Below are positions 7,622 to 17,801 of a stretch of DNA of 64,000 nucleotides, piece by piece; positions within the stretch are counted from its first letter, which is position 1; the number at the start of each line of letters is the position of its first letter. Position numbers and translations under genes: made by a program. Under the pieces are notes generated by a model, which saw nothing but the letters and a program-made list of their open reading frames with translations, did no database searches and was not told the origin of the DNA. The DNA is from Methylotenera versatilis 79 (GTDB taxonomy: Bacteria; Pseudomonadota; Gammaproteobacteria; Burkholderiales; Methylophilaceae): the NCBI RefSeq assembly GCF_000384375.1, contig NZ_ARVX01000001.1, forward strand, positions 2,356,001-2,420,000, given 5' to 3'.

Positions 7622-10579
7622 TTAAGCAATTTTTGCTAAAAGTGCTTCAGCTCGCTTACGTTGATTTAAGCTGCCTTCTTTAAGCACTTCGTCCAACAAT
7701 TCTTTAGCACCCTCTTTGTCATCCATATCCAAATAAGCAGCGACTAAATCCAATTTAGTTTCAATCTCAATAGGTTCATCAACAGATGAATAAGCAGCCG
7801 CACTATCAGTAACGGCATCTTCCATTTCTAAATTGATGGTTGATAAATCAAAAGTATTAACAGTGGCTTCTTCATCGTCAACGTAACTAGCGGCTTCAGG
7901 TGACAAGGTACTTAAGTCAAAATTAAAGTCTGTTTCTGCAGCTACATTTTCATCTAACAAATCAATTTTATCCACATTTAACGCATGTAAATCTGGCTCA
8001 TCAATTTTTGGAAATTCAATTGATTCTGAAGCATCTTTTATATTTACAAACTCTATTTCGCTTGTATTTTTATTTGCATTAATCTCATCTAAATCAGACG
8101 CTGCATCTAACTCATCTTTTGGCGTATTGAAACTGGACATATCCAAACCTGGCATTGTGTGTCCGAAAGCCGAATCTGAGTCTGCCAATTTAGTCTCGGC
8201 TGTTGTTTCAAGTTTGCTTGATAACTGCCCAAAATCAAAATCTAAGACTTCGTCAGTTTTTACTAATTTTGAAATTCTTTCAGCTTCGCTTTCAGATATT
8301 GTCGGTATATCTAATTTAGATTCATTTGCATCTGACAGCGTGTTAAATGCTAAATCATCTGAACGAATGGCGTCCAAATCACTGGCAACATTTAAGGTAT
8401 CGGTGTCATCTAAATTTGCAGACCTTAAGTTTTCTTGCTTAGAGGGGCTTTCAGAATTTAAATTTAAACTATCTAAATCAAAGTCGAACGCATCTTTTGA
8501 AGTTGCTGAGTCTTTTAGTAATGCCTCGTTGTCAAACGAAAAGTCTAAATCTGTTTCACTCGCTATTGGAGAATCAGAAAAGTCATTAGCATCTAATTTT
8601 TCACTCGAAGCTCTTTCACTCACATTTGAATGCGCAGTATTGACTTGATAAAGTGGATTACTTGGTTCCAACTTTTGACCGATTTCAGACACTTTTTCCC
8701 ATGTTGGATCTTCTGCACCAAGTGTTGTGTAAAGCTCACCTGCTATGGTTTCGAAAGCAGAAACGTTTTTGTTTGCCGCATACATTTCCAATAATTTAAG
8801 ATGCAACTCATAGCGTTTAGGCTCTTTTGAAATCGCATCTTTTAGAATTTCTTCTGCCTGTGCATCACGCCCATAAGCCATATACACTTCAGCTTCAGCA
8901 ATCGGATCAACATCATTTGTGTCAATCATGCCGCCATTCGCACTTTGAGAAAAGTCGGTCAAGAATGAAGTGTCACCAGTATCTACACTAGAACCGGACG
9001 TATTACCAAAAACAGTATTGGCTTTAAGACCACCTGAAGTCATAATGCCTTGTTCAAAATCTGCCAAATTGCGCTTACGTTTGTTCCGTAAAAACAACCA
9101 TCCGCCGCCCAATAAGATTAATAAACCAGCAACGCTTCCGACTAAAGGTAAATCTAGCTCGTCTAATATGCTTGGCTCGGCAATTGGCTCAAGCGCAACA
9201 ACTGGTGCAGGGTTAACTTTTACTACAGGTTTATTTGCCTCGGTAGTTACAACTGGTGGCTCAACTTTAACTGGCTTGTCATTAACCGATTCGGCTGGCA
9301 CAGCCTCTACAGGCGCTGGTGTTTCTGCTACAACTGGATTAGCTTGCTCTGCATTACTTTTATCTTGTGCTGCTTGTAACTCCGCCTGTTTTTGTATTTC
9401 TGACATTGCACCATTTTTTAAAGCGAGTAACTTTTGCATGTCATCTATTTGTTTTTCTAAGGCAGCCGTTTTATCTTGTGCCTCTTTCACGCTTTTTTCG
9501 CGTGCGGTAGATTCCTCCTGCAAAGCAGTAATTTTAGCCTGCAAAAACTTTACATCTTCAGCTTCCTTTTTTGTTAAAGTTGCCTCACCGGCTGAAAGCT
9601 TAACAACATCTTTAGGCCCTGCTTGCGCCGGTAGCGACTTATCTTCAGCCGCACTTTTAATTTTTCCATCAGCCGATTGTGTACTTGCTTCAGAGTCACC
9701 AGGCTCTGATTCAGCCACAATTCCCGCTAATTTATTACGGTATGCATTCCAATTTGCGGACTGCACTTTCACTTCTTTTGATGCCTGTTGGCGTGAGACA
9801 GAAGCTAATTCTTGCTCGCTCGGCTGGCGAATGATTCTTCCTACTTTTAAGCGGTTAATATTTTTACCATCAAATGCATTAGGATTTGCTTGGTATAAGC
9901 CAATCAACATTTGATCAAGACTAATACCTTCCGGCTTCATGTCACGCGCGATTTTGGCTAATGAATCCCCACGTTGGGTCACATACTCTTGTCCTGAAGA
10001 TTCATTTGAAGCTTCAGACTTTACATTTGCAACTGGTTTTGCACGATTATTACGATTTGAGTTTCTACTTTGTGTCGCTGTACCTGTCGCGGCAGAATTA
10101 GTTGACCTAATTACAGGTGCTTGCGTCGTTTGACCTGAAGTAGCTGGGCTATATGAATCCGCAGCGGCTTCACCAATATAACCAGGCGGATCTAGCAATA
10201 CGGTATATTCACGTAAAAGCCGCCCAGAAGCCCAATCCACTTGGATGAGCATATCTAAAAATGGCTCACTAATAGGTTGTGACGATTTTAATTTTAAGGT
10301 AGAAGTGCCAGACGCGTTTTTGACGATTTCAATTTTGATGGTCTTGTGAGAAGCCGGACGCTCTATGCCTTGATTTGCATAAGCTTCTTCAGAAGCGATA
10401 TTAGCGACAATACTATTTAATTCATCGGGTGTAACTGACAGCAATTCAATTTCAGCTCTTAGTGGTTCGCCTAATCCAGAATTCACATTTAATTTGCCTA
10501 AACCTGCGGCAAATACTGAAATTGGTATTAATGCCATGCATAAAGCAGCTGTCATTTTCTTTAGTTTTGAGCTGTGCAC
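7622..10579 (-). CDS. fimV: FimV-like polar hub protein with LysM domain and C-terminal TPR motif
   Basis: FimV is an inner-membrane, peptidoglycan-binding scaffold that organises the cell pole and type IV pilus or twitching functions. This 985-residue protein has a signal peptide (about 1-24), the FimV N-terminal domain with GLGKLNVNSGLGEPLRAEIEL (about 25-160), a LysM motif (about 197-255), a coiled coil (about 335-405), a Pro/Val-rich stretch, and one membrane helix (about 477-497). A long acidic cytoplasmic part ends in the conserved C-terminal motif LVAAYLDMDDKEGAKELLDEV. The start is GTG, with AAGGGTGG 6 bases upstream. The position between asd and truA is the standard one. Confidence 0.93.
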   Translation of the reverse strand: MHSSKLKKMTAALCMALIPISVFAAGLGKLNVNSGLGEPLRAEIELLSVTPDELNSIVANIASEEAYANQGIERPASHKTIKIEIVKNASGTSTLKLKSSQPISEPFLDMLIQVDWASGRLLREYTVLLDPPGYIGEAAADSYSPATSGQTTQAPVIRSTNSAATGTATQSRNSNRNNRAKPVANVKSEASNESSGQEYVTQRGDSLAKIARDMKPEGISLDQMLIGLYQANPNAFDGKNINRLKVGRIIRQPSEQELASVSRQQASKEVKVQSANWNAYRNKLAGIVAESEPGDSEASTQSADGKIKSAAEDKSLPAQAGPKDVVKLSAGEATLTKKEAEDVKFLQAKITALQEESTAREKSVKEAQDKTAALEKQIDDMQKLLALKNGAMSEIQKQAELQAAQDKSNAEQANPVVAETPAPVEAVPAESVNDKPVKVEPPVVTTEANKPVVKVNPAPVVALEPIAEPSILDELDLPLVGSVAGLLILLGGGWLFLRNKRKRNLADFEQGIMTSGGLKANTVFGNTSGSSVDTGDTSFLTDFSQSANGGMIDTNDVDPIAEAEVYMAYGRDAQAEEILKDAISKEPKRYELHLKLLEMYAANKNVSAFETIAGELYTTLGAEDPTWEKVSEIGQKLEPSNPLYQVNTAHSNVSERASSEKLDANDFSDSPIASETDLDFSFDNEALLKDSATSKDAFDFDLDSLNLNSESPSKQENLRSANLDDTDTLNVASDLDAIRSDDLAFNTLSDANESKLDIPTISESEAERISKLVKTDEVLDFDFGQLSSKLETTAETKLADSDSAFGHTMPGLDMSSFNTPKDELDAASDLDEINANKNTSEIEFVNIKDASESIEFPKIDEPDLHALNVDKIDLLDENVAAETDFNFDLSTLSPEAASYVDDEEATVNTFDLSTINLEMEDAVTDSAAAYSSVDEPIEIETKLDLVAAYLDMDDKEGAKELLDEVLKEGSLNQRKRAEALLAKIA

Positions 10580-10601
10580 TATTCCACCCTTAAATATTTA
10601 C

Positions 10602-10631
10602 TTAATATTGCAATAACAAAAATAACATCAA
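10602..10631 (-). promoter_or_regulatory. Possible sigma70 promoter for fimV
   Basis: On the minus strand, TTGATG and TATTAA are separated by 18 bases, and the -10 element ends 23 bases before the fimV GTG. This is a by-eye match; AT-rich intergenic DNA gives such matches by chance. Confidence 0.35.
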
Positions 10632-10734
10632 TTAGTTAGAGTTGCAAGCTCATCATACACATTATATGTGCTAGCTATGTGGTTGTAAGTGCTAATTGTT
10701 GGTTTTTATCAACGTTAATTTTCATTACAAGCAA

Positions 10735-11847
10735 TTAGCGTTCGATTAATATGCGCAACATGCGTCTTAATGGTTCAGCCGCGCCCCATAGCAACTGATC
10801 GCCCACAGTAAATGCGGACAAATAATCGTTGCCCATATTTAATTTACGCAGACGTCCTACTGGTGTAATAAGTTTGCCTGTTACAGTTGCAGGAGTTAAT
10901 GCTTGCATGCTGATTTCACGCTCATTTGGAATGACTTTTGCCCATTCATTCGCTTCGGCTAGCATTTGGTTGATCTCATCTAATGGCACGTCTTTTCTAA
11001 GCTTAATAGTCAAAGCTTGGCTATGGCAACGCATCGCGCCAATACGCACGCAAAGTCCATCAATGTGGATAGGATTAGCCTCGCGACCTAAAATTTTATT
11101 TGTCTCAACACCGCCTTTCCATTCCTCTTTGCTTTGCCCATTGCCTAGATCTTTATCAATCCATGGGATTAAGCTGCCAGCCAGCGGTACTCCAAAATGC
11201 GCTTTAGGGAATTTTTCATCACGCAAAGTACCTGCAACTTCACGATCAATATCTAAGATCGCCGATGCTGGATCTTTTAGCAAATCACTGGCAGCAAGAT
11301 GCGCCTCACCCATTTGTTTGAGTAATTCGCGCATATTTTGGGCGCCGGCACCCGATGCTGCCTGATAAGTCATTGAAGTAGCCCACTCAATCAAATCAGC
11401 TTTAAATAAGCCGTTCAATGCCATTAACATGAGTGAAACGGTACAGTTTCCGCCCACCCAGTTAACATTTCCTTTTGAATAGGCATCTTGAATAAGCGCC
11501 ATATTTACTGGATCCAAGATAATTACCGCGTCTTTTTCCATGCGCAATTTGTTTGCCGCATCAATCCAATGCCCTTTCCAGCCCGCAGAGCGCAATGCTG
11601 GAAAGACTTCAGCGGTGTAATCACTGCCTTGACAAGAAATGATGACATCCATCACTTTTAAATCAGCAATATTTTTTGCATCTTTTAATGATGCTGAGTC
11701 TTTACCAATATTTGGCGCTTTACCACCAATTTGAGAAGTCGTGAAAAATTGTGGCTCAATGAGCGCAAAGTCATTTTCTTCCATCATGCGTTGCATCAGC
11801 ACGGAACCAACCATGCCACGCCAACCTACAAATCCAACTTTTAACAT
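10735..11847 (-). CDS. asd: Aspartate-semialdehyde dehydrogenase
   Basis: Asd reduces aspartyl phosphate to aspartate semialdehyde, the branch point to lysine/diaminopimelate, threonine and methionine. The 370-residue protein is of the long gram-negative type. It has the NADP loop [11 protein letters not shown] at the N-terminus, catalytic Cys135 in GGNCTVSLM, and the conserved [13 protein letters not shown] with the active-site His. It lies 70 bases after leuB in the leuC-leuD-leuB-asd order common in Beta- and Gammaproteobacteria. Confidence 0.97.
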   Translation of the reverse strand: MLKVGFVGWRGMVGSVLMQRMMEENDFALIEPQFFTTSQIGGKAPNIGKDSASLKDAKNIADLKVMDVIISCQGSDYTAEVFPALRSAGWKGHWIDAANKLRMEKDAVIILDPVNMALIQDAYSKGNVNWVGGNCTVSLMLMALNGLFKADLIEWATSMTYQAASGAGAQNMRELLKQMGEAHLAASDLLKDPASAILDIDREVAGTLRDEKFPKAHFGVPLAGSLIPWIDKDLGNGQSKEEWKGGVETNKILGREANPIHIDGLCVRIGAMRCHSQALTIKLRKDVPLDEINQMLAEANEWAKVIPNEREISMQALTPATVTGKLITPVGRLRKLNMGNDYLSAFTVGDQLLWGAAEPLRRMLRILIER

Positions 11848-11917
11848 TTTGTTATCCCAAATTAATCTTGCTACTGCTTGGCTTTATTATTATTGAAACT
11901 TAACTGTTTTATTTAAA

Positions 11918-12976
11918 TTAATTGAGCGCTGCAACAACTGCATCGCCCATCGCATTGCAGCCAACTTTTTTACAACCTTCGGTCACAATATCAGCCGTTC
12001 TATAGCCTTGCGCCAACGCTTTTTTAACCGCACTTTCAATCTTGAGCGCATTAGTTTCATCATTAAAGGTATAACGTAACATCATGGCAACTGACAAAAT
12101 CGTTGCCAGTGGATTCGCAATATCTTTGCCAGCAATATCAGGTGCAGAACCATGACTAGGCTCGTACATGCCTTTATTATTCGCATCTAGCGAAGCCGAC
12201 GGCAACATACCGATTGAGCCAGTTAACATAGAAGCTTCATCCGACAAAATATCGCCGAAAATATTACCTGTCACCATCACATCAAACTGTTTTGGCGCGC
12301 GAATCAACTGCATTGCCGCGTTATCCACATACATATGACTTAACTCTACTTCTGGATATTCAGCACTTAATTCAATCATGACTTGGCGCCATAGTTCAGT
12401 GGTTTCTAATACGTTAGCCTTATCAACTGAACAGACTTTTTTATTACGCTTCATGGCAATATCAAACGCCACACGGCCAATGCGACGAATCTCGGATTCG
12501 TTATAACGCATGGTATTAATACCTTCGCGCTCGCCGTTTTCTAGGGTTGAAATACCACGTGGTTGACCAAAGTAAATATCACCCGTAAGTTCGCGAATAA
12601 TCATCAAGTCTAAGCCAGAAACCACTTCTGGCTTTAATGTAGAAGCATCCGCCAATTCAGGATAAAGCAGCGCGGGACGCAAATTAGCGAATAAATTCAA
12701 TTCTTTACGAATGCGCAACAAACCACGTTCTGGGCGTAAATGACGCTCTAATTTATCGTATTTCCAATCGCCAACCGCACCCAGCAAAACCGCATCAGAC
12801 TTTTTTGCCAATTTTAAAGTTGCATCAGGCAATGGATCACCTGATGCTTCGTAACCTGCGCCACCAATTGGTGCCTCTGTCATGTCTAAATTTAGATCTA
12901 ATGCTTTAAGTACTTTAACGGCTTGTGCAACAATTTCCGGCCCAATACCATCACCAGGTAATACTGCGATTTTCAT
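11918..12976 (-). CDS. leuB: 3-isopropylmalate dehydrogenase
   Basis: LeuB oxidises and decarboxylates 3-isopropylmalate with NAD to 2-ketoisocaproate in leucine synthesis. The 352-residue protein begins [15 protein letters not shown]. It contains [14 protein letters not shown], the metal and substrate segment [16 protein letters not shown], and the NAD-binding [13 protein letters not shown]. Length and motifs are those of bacterial LeuB. It follows leuD by 39 bases and is surely in the same transcript. Confidence 0.98.
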   Translation of the reverse strand: MKIAVLPGDGIGPEIVAQAVKVLKALDLNLDMTEAPIGGAGYEASGDPLPDATLKLAKKSDAVLLGAVGDWKYDKLERHLRPERGLLRIRKELNLFANLRPALLYPELADASTLKPEVVSGLDLMIIRELTGDIYFGQPRGISTLENGEREGINTMRYNESEIRRIGRVAFDIAMKRNKKVCSVDKANVLETTELWRQVMIELSAEYPEVELSHMYVDNAAMQLIRAPKQFDVMVTGNIFGDILSDEASMLTGSIGMLPSASLDANNKGMYEPSHGSAPDIAGKDIANPLATILSVAMMLRYTFNDETNALKIESAVKKALAQGYRTADIVTEGCKKVGCNAMGDAVVAALN

Positions 12977-13015
12977 GAAGAACTTTCTAACTTTTAAAAT
13001 TTAATTAAACAACTT

Positions 13016-13654
13016 TTAGTTAAACAACCATGGCTGTGCTTGCTTATGCTGAATTTCGAATGCTTTGATTTTATCCTGTTGCTGCATGGTTAAACCAATA
13101 TCATCCAAGCCGTTAAGCAAGTTATGTTTCCTTACTGCATCCACATCAAAAGCGTAAAATTGTCCACTTGGCGTTGTGACGGTTTGCGCAGCCAAATCAA
13201 CGTTCAATTGATAACCTTCAGTCGTCGTCACTTCGTTAAATAAGCTTTCTATAGCTTCAGCAGACAAGACGATTGGCAACATGCCATTTTTAAAGCAGTT
13301 ATTAAAGAAAATATCGGCAAAGCTTGATGCAATCACCACTTTGAATCCATAGTCTTCCAACGCCCACGGTGCATGTTCGCGACTTGATCCGCAACCAAAA
13401 TTCTCACGTGTCAGCAGCACACTTGCACCTTGATACCGAGCTTGATTCAGCACAAAATCCGGATTCAGCGGACGCTTGGAATTATCCATTCCAGGCTCAC
13501 CATGATCAAGATAACGCCACTCATCAAAAGCATTAGGGCCAAAGCCCGAGCGCTTGATTGACTTTAAAAACTGCTTTGGAATAATCGCATCCGTGTCTAC
13601 ATTTGCGCGGTCTAACGGCGCGACTAAGCCATTTAATTGGGTAAACGGGTGCAT
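13016..13654 (-). CDS. leuD: 3-isopropylmalate dehydratase small subunit
   Basis: LeuD is the swivelling small subunit which, with LeuC, isomerises 2-isopropylmalate to 3-isopropylmalate. The 212-residue sequence has the aconitase C-domain features [25 protein letters not shown], and [19 protein letters not shown]. Its ATG shares one base with the stop codon of the small lipoprotein gene upstream (TAATG), which suggests coupled translation of the two. Confidence 0.97.
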   Translation of the reverse strand: MHPFTQLNGLVAPLDRANVDTDAIIPKQFLKSIKRSGFGPNAFDEWRYLDHGEPGMDNSKRPLNPDFVLNQARYQGASVLLTRENFGCGSSREHAPWALEDYGFKVVIASSFADIFFNNCFKNGMLPIVLSAEAIESLFNEVTTTEGYQLNVDLAAQTVTTPSGQFYAFDVDAVRKHNLLNGLDDIGLTMQQQDKIKAFEIQHKQAQPWLFN

Positions 13655-13782
13655 TAGTTGTTAGGTGATTTTTTGATTTTCTCACCCACCTTTTCCACAT
13701 CTTTACCAAAACCGTGCCAAGTGTTGCAACCCGTTAACACAACTGCAAAGCAAAGCGTCAACAATACAAATAATTTATTCAT
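13654..13782 (-). CDS. Entericidin-like small lipoprotein inside the leu operon
   Basis: This 42-residue ORF starts [20 protein letters not shown]. It has a lipoprotein signal peptide with lipobox LTGC (Cys19), and the mature part of about 24 residues holds [13 protein letters not shown], typical of the entericidin A/B family of small cell-envelope lipoproteins. AGGAG lies about 7 bases before the ATG. Its stop overlaps the leuD start by one base and it begins 22 bases after the leuC stop. Entericidin-like genes sit between leuC and leuD in several Betaproteobacteria by recollection; the reason is unknown. Toxin-antitoxin function as in E. coli ecnAB should not be assumed, since no second small gene is adjacent. 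Confidence 0.8.
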   Translation of the reverse strand: MNKLFVLLTLCFAVVLTGCNTWHGFGKDVEKVGEKIKKSPNN

Positions 13783-13804
13783 ATTTAATCTCCTGATATT
13801 AAGT

Positions 13805-15217
13805 CTAGACAAATTGCCTGACATCTACAAAATGACCAGCAACTGCAGCTGCAGCTGCCATTTCTGGACTGACTAAATGCGTGCGCCCACCTTGTCCTTG
13901 GCGGCCTTCAAAGTTACGGTTACTGGTCGATGCACAACGTTCACCAGGCTCTAATCGATCCGCGTTCATTGCCAAACACATTGAGCAACCTGGTTCACGC
14001 CACTCAAAACCTGCGTCAGTAAAAATCTTGTCTAAACCTTCAAGCTCGGCCTGTGCTTTTACCAAACCAGAACCTGGAACAACTAATGCTAACTTCACAT
14101 TTGGCGCAATATGTTTACCTTTTGCAACTGCAGCCGCGGCGCGTAAGTCTTCAATACGTGAATTGGTGCAAGAGCCAATAAACACTTTATCAATGTTAAT
14201 TTCATCAATCGGCGTGTTGGGTATTAAACCCATATACGCATAAGCACGTTCCCAATCGCTGCGTTGCACTTCATTTTTGGCCATATCTAAACTTGGCACT
14301 TTGCCATCAACGCCAACCACCATTTCTGGCGACGTTCCCCAAGTGACTTGTGGCTGAATATCTTGCGCACTTAACATCACAACCGTATCAAATTTTGCGC
14401 CGTCATCGCTATGCAAAGTTTTCCAATAAGCAACCGCCGCATCCCACTGCTCTGCTTTGGGTGAAAATGGACGACCTTTGACATAATCAATCGTCGTCTC
14501 ATCTACCGCCACCATGCCAGCACGTGCTCCTGCTTCAATCGCCATATTGCACAAAGTCATGCGGCCTTCCATGCTTAATCCGCGAATCGCTGAGCCTGCG
14601 AATTCAATCGCATAACCGTTTCCGCCCGCTGTACCGATTTTGCCGATAATCGCCAACGCAACATCTTTTGCTGTTACGCCATGGCCTAACTTGCCTTCTA
14701 CCAATACTTGTAAAGTTTTAGATTTTTTCTGCACTAAGCATTGGGTCGCCATCACATGCTCGACTTCAGATGTGCCGATACCGTGTGCTAGAGCACCAAA
14801 CGCACCGTGCGTGCTGGTGTGTGAATCCCCACAAACCACGGTCATACCCGGTAATGTCGCGCCTTGTTCAGGTCCAATCACATGCACGATACCTTGGCGT
14901 AAATCATTCATTTTGAATTCAGTCACGCCATGCTCGGCACAGTTTTCATCTAATGTCTGCACTTGCAAACGCGAGATTGGATCACTAATACCCGCAACAC
15001 CCGAGCTTCTTTCCGTCGTTGGTACATTATGGTCCGGTACAGCTAAAATAGAGTTAACACGCCATACTTTACGATTTGCTAATTTCAGACCTTCAAACGC
15101 TTGCGGACTGGTGACTTCGTGCACTAAATGACGGTCGATATAAATCAGCGCGGTGCCATTTTCTTCATGCACCACGTGAGAATCGAATAATTTATCGTAA
15201 AGCGTTTTTGCTACCAT
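13805..15217 (-). CDS. leuC: 3-isopropylmalate dehydratase large subunit
   Basis: LeuC carries the [4Fe-4S] cluster of isopropylmalate isomerase. The 470-residue protein has the cluster cysteines in [10 protein letters not shown] and in GCSMCLAMN, and the conserved [16 protein letters not shown]. It ends with [16 protein letters not shown]. It is the first leu gene of the minus-strand run here; no leuA is present in the window. The 53 bases before the ATG contain no obvious attenuator. Confidence 0.98.
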   Translation of the reverse strand: MVAKTLYDKLFDSHVVHEENGTALIYIDRHLVHEVTSPQAFEGLKLANRKVWRVNSILAVPDHNVPTTERSSGVAGISDPISRLQVQTLDENCAEHGVTEFKMNDLRQGIVHVIGPEQGATLPGMTVVCGDSHTSTHGAFGALAHGIGTSEVEHVMATQCLVQKKSKTLQVLVEGKLGHGVTAKDVALAIIGKIGTAGGNGYAIEFAGSAIRGLSMEGRMTLCNMAIEAGARAGMVAVDETTIDYVKGRPFSPKAEQWDAAVAYWKTLHSDDGAKFDTVVMLSAQDIQPQVTWGTSPEMVVGVDGKVPSLDMAKNEVQRSDWERAYAYMGLIPNTPIDEINIDKVFIGSCTNSRIEDLRAAAAVAKGKHIAPNVKLALVVPGSGLVKAQAELEGLDKIFTDAGFEWREPGCSMCLAMNADRLEPGERCASTSNRNFEGRQGQGGRTHLVSPEMAAAAAVAGHFVDVRQFV

Positions 15218-15270
15218 TTATAAACCTAACTTAACCACTAAAATGTGTTAACTTTTAATCCCTAATGTTA

Positions 15271-15765
15271 CTAATCCCGAAAGTTACCAAACTGCAACGG
15301 AAAATCGGTTACGTTTTTTTTACAAAATGCGATGGCTTCTTGCAGTAAATCGCGTTTCGCGCCGTTCACACGCACTTCATCACCCTGAATACTTGCTTGC
15401 ACTTTCAAACCAGAATCTTTAATCAATTTGGCGATGCGTTTAGCTAATTCACTATCAATACCTGCGCGAATTTTCAGCTCTTGTTTGACTTTATTGCCGC
15501 CTACTTTTTGCACATCTTTGTGTTCCAAGCGCTTAGTAGAATCTGGCTCTTTTTTTTCCATGCCTGGCAACAAGATATCTTTGATCTGATCTAACTGGAA
15601 ATCATTATCACCATACAAAGTAATAATGCTGTCTTTTTCGTTTAATTCAACCTTGGCAGATGTACCTTTAAAATCGTAGCGATTGGTAATTTGTTTACCA
15701 GCTGTATCAATGGCGTTTTTTAAGGCAACCATATCGACTTCCGAACTAATATCAAAACTAGGCAT
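15271..15765 (-). CDS. yajQ: YajQ family nucleotide/c-di-GMP-binding protein
   Basis: This 164-residue protein begins MPSFDISSEVDMVALKNAID and contains NRYDFKG and ELKIRAGIDSELAKRIAKLIK, hallmarks of the YajQ family (formerly DUF520). Family members bind nucleotides, and some bind cyclic di-GMP and modulate transcription factors in plant pathogens; the role here is not known. It is cytosolic with two similar alpha/beta domains. It lies between ppnP and leuC, with a palindromic repeat on the ppnP side. Confidence 0.93.
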   Translation of the reverse strand: MPSFDISSEVDMVALKNAIDTAGKQITNRYDFKGTSAKVELNEKDSIITLYGDNDFQLDQIKDILLPGMEKKEPDSTKRLEHKDVQKVGGNKVKQELKIRAGIDSELAKRIAKLIKDSGLKVQASIQGDEVRVNGAKRDLLQEAIAFCKKNVTDFPLQFGNFRD

Positions 15766-15791
15766 ATAAATCCTTTATAACTCTTTAAGCG

Positions 15792-15857
15792 CAGGCTATG
15801 CAAGGCATGAGTGCGTAGACAGTACGACAAGCACGAAATAACGCCGCAGAGCCAAGC
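15792..15857. repeat. Palindromic intergenic repeat B, between yajQ and ppnP
   Basis: The stretch CAGGCTATGCAAGGCATGAG, then a hairpin core GTGCGTA-gacag-TACGacaaGCAC (about 15,811-15,834), then GAAATAACGCCGCAGAGCC matches the layout of repeat A at 4,615-4,709: outer CAGGC..AAGGC, a central stem, and a GAA.TAAC.C.GC tail. The stem bases differ (CGTA/TACG against CATAT/ATATG) while pairing is kept. Assignment to one family is by eye. Confidence 0.45.
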
Positions 15858-15862
15858 ACTAA

Positions 15863-16174
15863 CTATTCAAAATGGCAGACGTAGTCTAAGGTTTCAGTCA
15901 CTTCAATATCAAAACTGGAATTACCTGGTACAGTAAATTTCTCACCTGCGCTGTAAGTTTTCCATGACTCTTCACCTTGCAAGCGCACTTTACAGACGCC
16001 TAAATTAATTTCCATTAACTCTGGCGCGGCTGTGTTGAAAGTGAGCAGGCTTGGGAAAATCACGCCAATCGTGCTGCGCGTTCCATTAGGAAACAACACG
16101 GTATGACTGACACATTTACCATCAAAATATATGTTTGCTTTTTTCTTTACACTTACATTGTCAAATTGCGCCAT
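15863..16174 (-). CDS. ppnP: Pyrimidine/purine nucleoside phosphorylase (cupin)
   Basis: This 103-residue protein is a single small beta-barrel of the DUF1255/PpnP family (E. coli YaiE, 94 residues). The family phosphorolyses a broad range of nucleosides to base and ribose 1-phosphate. Characteristic segments are [27 protein letters not shown], and [13 protein letters not shown]. The start ATG has AGGAG 7 bases upstream. It follows argG by 79 bases and is likely co-transcribed or read through from it. Confidence 0.9.
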   Translation of the reverse strand: MAQFDNVSVKKKANIYFDGKCVSHTVLFPNGTRSTIGVIFPSLLTFNTAAPELMEINLGVCKVRLQGEESWKTYSAGEKFTVPGNSSFDIEVTETLDYVCHFE

Positions 16175-16253
16175 TCTTAACTCCTCAGTCTCAGTATTTT
16201 AGTTATTGGTATTATTAATCGTATTTAATTTTAAGCTTTTTTATTAGGTTAAC

Positions 16254-17477
16254 TTAACGCTGTTTATTCTTTAAATTAGCCGCAATACGCATTCTTAACG
16301 CGTTTAATTTAATAAATCCACCCGCATCTTTTTGATCATACGCGCCTTTGTCATCTTCAAAAGTAGCAATCGTTGAATCAAATAGCGAATTGGTTTTACT
16401 ATCACGCCCAGTAATAATCACGTTACCTTTATAAAGCTTCACACGCACCCATCCGTTAACTGAGCTTTGTGTATGATCGATCAACGTTTGTAAGGCAATG
16501 CGCTCCGGACTCCACCAATAACCGTTGTAAATCATGCTGGCGTAGCGCGGCATTAAATCATCTTTTAAATGTGCTACTTCACGGTCCAATGTGATGGATT
16601 CAATCGCACGGTGCGCTTTTAGCATAATCGTGCCACCTGGCGTTTCATAGCAACCACGTGATTTCATGCCTACATAACGATTTTCCACCAAATCTAAACG
16701 GCCAATACCATGCTTACCGCCAATTTTATTCAATTGCGCCAATAATTCATGTGGCTTCATCGTCTCACCGTTTAATGAAACTGGGTCGCCATTCACGTAT
16801 TCAATGTCTAAATATTCAGCAGCATCTGGCGCTTTTTCTGGGCTTGCTGTCCAACGCCACATGGTTTCTTCAGCTTCTGCCGCCGGGTCTTCTAGGTGAC
16901 GACCTTCGTAAGAAATGTGCAATAAATTAGCATCCATACTATACGGACTGCCGCCTTGCTTATGTTTCATCTCAACTGGAATGCCATTTTTTTCAGCATA
17001 CGCCATCAATTTTTCACGGCTTAACAAATCCCACTCACGCCATGGCGCAATGATTTGAATATTTGGGTTCAATGCATATGCACCAAGTTCAAAACGTACT
17101 TGGTCATTGCCTTTGCCCGTTGCGCCATGCGAAATCGCATCAGCATTGGTTTCGGCTGCAATTTCAATTAGACGTTTTGCGATTAACGGGCGCGCAATTG
17201 AAGTGCCTAATAAATACTCACCTTCATAAACCGTATTGGCGCGGAACATTGGAAACACAAAATCGCGCACAAACTCTTCACGCACATCATCAATATAAAT
17301 CTCTTTAACGCCCGCTGCTTTCGCTTTTGCGCGCGCCGGCTCTAACTCTTCACCTTGGCCTAAATCGGCAGTGAAAGTCACCACTTCGCATTTATATTCG
17401 TCTTGCAACCACTTCAAAATAACCGATGTATCTAGGCCACCAGAATAGGCAAGCACCACTTTGTTTACTTTACTCAT
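16254..17477 (-). CDS. argG: Argininosuccinate synthase
   Basis: ArgG condenses citrulline and aspartate with ATP to argininosuccinate. The 407-residue protein belongs to the shorter, type I family. It has the N-type ATP pyrophosphatase loop AYSGGLDTS (about residues 9-17), the citrulline and aspartate-binding [15 protein letters not shown], and [17 protein letters not shown]. It starts 15 bases after the small membrane protein that follows argF, so argF, that protein and argG form one transcript. Confidence 0.98.
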   Translation of the reverse strand: MSKVNKVVLAYSGGLDTSVILKWLQDEYKCEVVTFTADLGQGEELEPARAKAKAAGVKEIYIDDVREEFVRDFVFPMFRANTVYEGEYLLGTSIARPLIAKRLIEIAAETNADAISHGATGKGNDQVRFELGAYALNPNIQIIAPWREWDLLSREKLMAYAEKNGIPVEMKHKQGGSPYSMDANLLHISYEGRHLEDPAAEAEETMWRWTASPEKAPDAAEYLDIEYVNGDPVSLNGETMKPHELLAQLNKIGGKHGIGRLDLVENRYVGMKSRGCYETPGGTIMLKAHRAIESITLDREVAHLKDDLMPRYASMIYNGYWWSPERIALQTLIDHTQSSVNGWVRVKLYKGNVIITGRDSKTNSLFDSTIATFEDDKGAYDQKDAGGFIKLNALRMRIAANLKNKQR

Positions 17478-17492
17478 TACTTACTTAACCCT

Positions 17493-17801
17493 TCAATTCA
17501 CAAGCAGTTCAAAAGCCACTAAAAAACTCACTATCACCATCAAAACCATGCCTAACAAAAACAATCTATCCGCAAAAGTTTCTACTTTTGCCGTGTTATT
17601 GTCAGAGCGCAGCGACCAGTAAGACAATATGGTGCTGGCCAAAAAAAACAATCCATCAATCGCAATTAAATTATCCGCCCAACTGGCAACCTTACCCTGA
17701 GGCACAAGTTGCATCACGGTAATGACGGTCATACAAACACCCACCATCGTAGAAGACACTGGCAGTATATGGCGCGAGATGTCTGTTACTTTGTTGACCA
17801 T
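17493..17801 (-). CDS. Small three-helix membrane protein between argF and argG (unknown function)
   Basis: This 102-residue protein has three hydrophobic segments (about 12-32, 45-64 and 80-100) with little else between. I do not recognise a named family. Its ATG shares one base with the argF stop codon (TAATG), and it ends 15 bases before argG. It must therefore be transcribed, and probably translated, together with the arginine genes. This tight coupling argues that it is a real gene. Whether it serves arginine metabolism or merely uses the transcript is open. Confidence 0.75.
   Translation of the reverse strand: MVNKVTDISRHILPVSSTMVGVCMTVITVMQLVPQGKVASWADNLIAIDGLFFLASTILSYWSLRSDNNTAKVETFADRLFLLGMVLMVIVSFLVAFELLVN

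Noticed and set aside
8970-9914. 314-codon open frame on the plus strand opposite fimV
   Set aside because: It is antisense to the linker and membrane region of fimV, is rich in Ser, Ala and Thr as expected of the complement of an acidic, Glu/Val-rich sequence, and lacks domain features.
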